A DNA stretch of 64,000 nt from Otis tarda (Eukaryota; Chordata; Aves; Otidiformes; Otididae). The notes under the pieces were generated by a model. The model searched no databases. It had not been told where the DNA came from and saw only the letters and a program-made list of their open reading frames with translations. The stretch spans positions 133,251,053 through 133,315,052 of the forward strand of contig CM048552.1 of assembly GCA_026413225.1 (NCBI GenBank), given 5' to 3'. Position numbers and translations under genes: made by a program. Numbering within the stretch: position 1 is the first letter of the stretch; every line of letters begins with the position of its first letter. Of this stretch, positions 63,506 to 64,000 are shown in pieces.

Positions 63506-63510
63506 CATAG
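62850..63510 (+). pseudogene. CR1 ORF2 fragment, inactivated
   Basis: The reading [19 protein letters not shown] leads into VTDNTK (about 62938-62955), where CR1 enzymes carry the catalytic FADD-type motif C; here the F, the A and the second D are changed. Next come [30 protein letters not shown] and [12 protein letters not shown]. After ATKMIRG (about 63404) a 23-base deletion shifts the frame, and the tail ([16 protein letters not shown]) is no longer family-like. Motif A and the endonuclease are missing through truncation. The copy cannot encode an active enzyme. Confidence 0.92.
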
Positions 63511-63528
63511 AATCATAGAATCATAGAA
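63505..63528. repeat. CR1 terminal octamer array, three units
   Basis: TCATAGAA is repeated three times (63505-63512, 63513-63520, 63521-63528). In CR1 sense this is the 3' terminal microsatellite that marks the end of the minus-strand copy. Its first T is shared with the end of the plus-strand copy. Confidence 0.95.
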
Positions 63529-63599
63529 TGGTTAGAGTTGGAAGGGACCTTCAAAGGTCATCTAGTCCAACCCCCCTGCAAGAGCAGGGACATCCCTGA

Positions 63600-64000
63600 C
63601 TAGATCAGGTTGCTCAGAGCCTCATCCAGCCTGGCCTTGAACACTTCCAGGGATGGGGCATCCACCACCTCTCTGGGCAACCTGTTCCAGTGCTCTACAA
63701 CTCTCATTGTAAAAAATTTTTTTCTAATATCTAATCTAAACCTAGCTCCTTCTAATTTAAACCCATTACCCCTTGTCCTATCACAACAGGCCCTACTGAA
63801 CAGCCTCTCCCCATCTTTCTTGTAGGCCCCCTTGAGGTACTGGAAGACCGCTATCAGGTCTCCCTGGAGCCTCCTCTTCTCCAGGCTGAACAGCCCCAAC
63901 TCTCTCAGCCTGTCCTCATAGGAGAGGTGCTCCAGCCCTCTGATCATCTTGGTGGCCCTCCTCTGGACCCTTTCCAACTGGTCCATGTCCTTCTTGTGTT
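63600..64000 (-). pseudogene. CR1 ORF2 C-terminus, open but partial
   Basis: The last 130 or so codons of ORF2 are intact and end at a TAG (63600-63602). Landmarks in order: [68 protein letters not shown] and EALSNLI before the stop. This part is C-terminal to the catalytic core. Whether the complete element is full length or 5'-truncated cannot be seen. I label it pseudogene because most CR1 copies are truncated, not because damage is visible in this part. Confidence 0.8.

Larger units (their letters stand above)
63505..64000 (-). mobile_element. CR1 retrotransposon, continues past the window
   Basis: The 3' end is at 63505 with three octamers. The 3' untranslated part spans about 63529-63597, including GTCATCTAGTCCAACCCCCC. 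ORF2 then begins on the minus strand and runs open to the right edge. It is the least damaged CR1 copy here. It abuts the plus-strand copy tail to tail. Its 5' end lies outside the window, so total length is unknown. Confidence 0.97.

Noticed and set aside
1..64000. CRISPR arrays, insertion sequences, operons, rRNA and mitochondrial insertions
   Set aside because: No regularly spaced repeats, no bacterial-type gene packing and no rRNA-like or mitochondrial-like stretches were seen on either strand.

Overview
The window reads as a piece of vertebrate, almost certainly avian, nuclear genome. The diagnostic evidence is a set of CR1 (chicken repeat 1) non-LTR retrotransposon copies. They carry the typical bird CR1 3' terminus, an 8-bp microsatellite ATTCTATG read in CR1 sense, and a recognisable C-terminal CR1 reverse-transcriptase frame. 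Older, heavily decayed CR1/L3-type LINE relics, MIR-like SINE fragments and two further repeats of a type I associate with reptile and bird genomes fit the same background. There are no operons, bacterial-style genes, CRISPR arrays, rRNAs or tRNAs.

Layout. 1-5.9 kb: mostly unique sequence with a CpG-dense patch near 2.03-2.29 kb. 5.97-6.81 kb: a minus-strand CR1. 8.69-10.05 kb: a plus-strand chain of very old LINE remnants, including a decayed reverse-transcriptase motif. 10-22 kb: unique sequence with microsatellites, two MIR-like scraps and a CpG-enriched block at 16.15-16.5 kb. 22.53-22.74 kb: a CR1 3' fragment. 24.76-25.03, 29.2-29.3 and 47.37-47.77 kb: old LINE 3' ends. 28.8 and 61.0 kb: old sauropsid-type repeats. 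30-60 kb: largely unique, non-coding sequence with simple repeats, small hairpins and TAAT-rich patches. 60.5-60.7 kb: a minus-strand reverse-transcriptase relic. 62.85-64.0 kb: two CR1 copies facing each other tail to tail, forming a long inverted repeat that runs off the window.

Genes. I recognise no host protein-coding gene. Outside the CR1 copies the longest open frames are about 170 codons or less, which is what chance gives in six frames of 64 kb. A few short minus-strand open segments have plausible splice signals or protein-like codon use (42.94-43.23, 37.11-37.21, 30.38-30.43, 24.33-24.42 and 16.88-16.99 kb). I list them as unverified exon candidates only. The window is best described as intergenic or intronic DNA.

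The feature most worth a second look is the convergent CR1 pair at the right end. I found no convincing new biological system.
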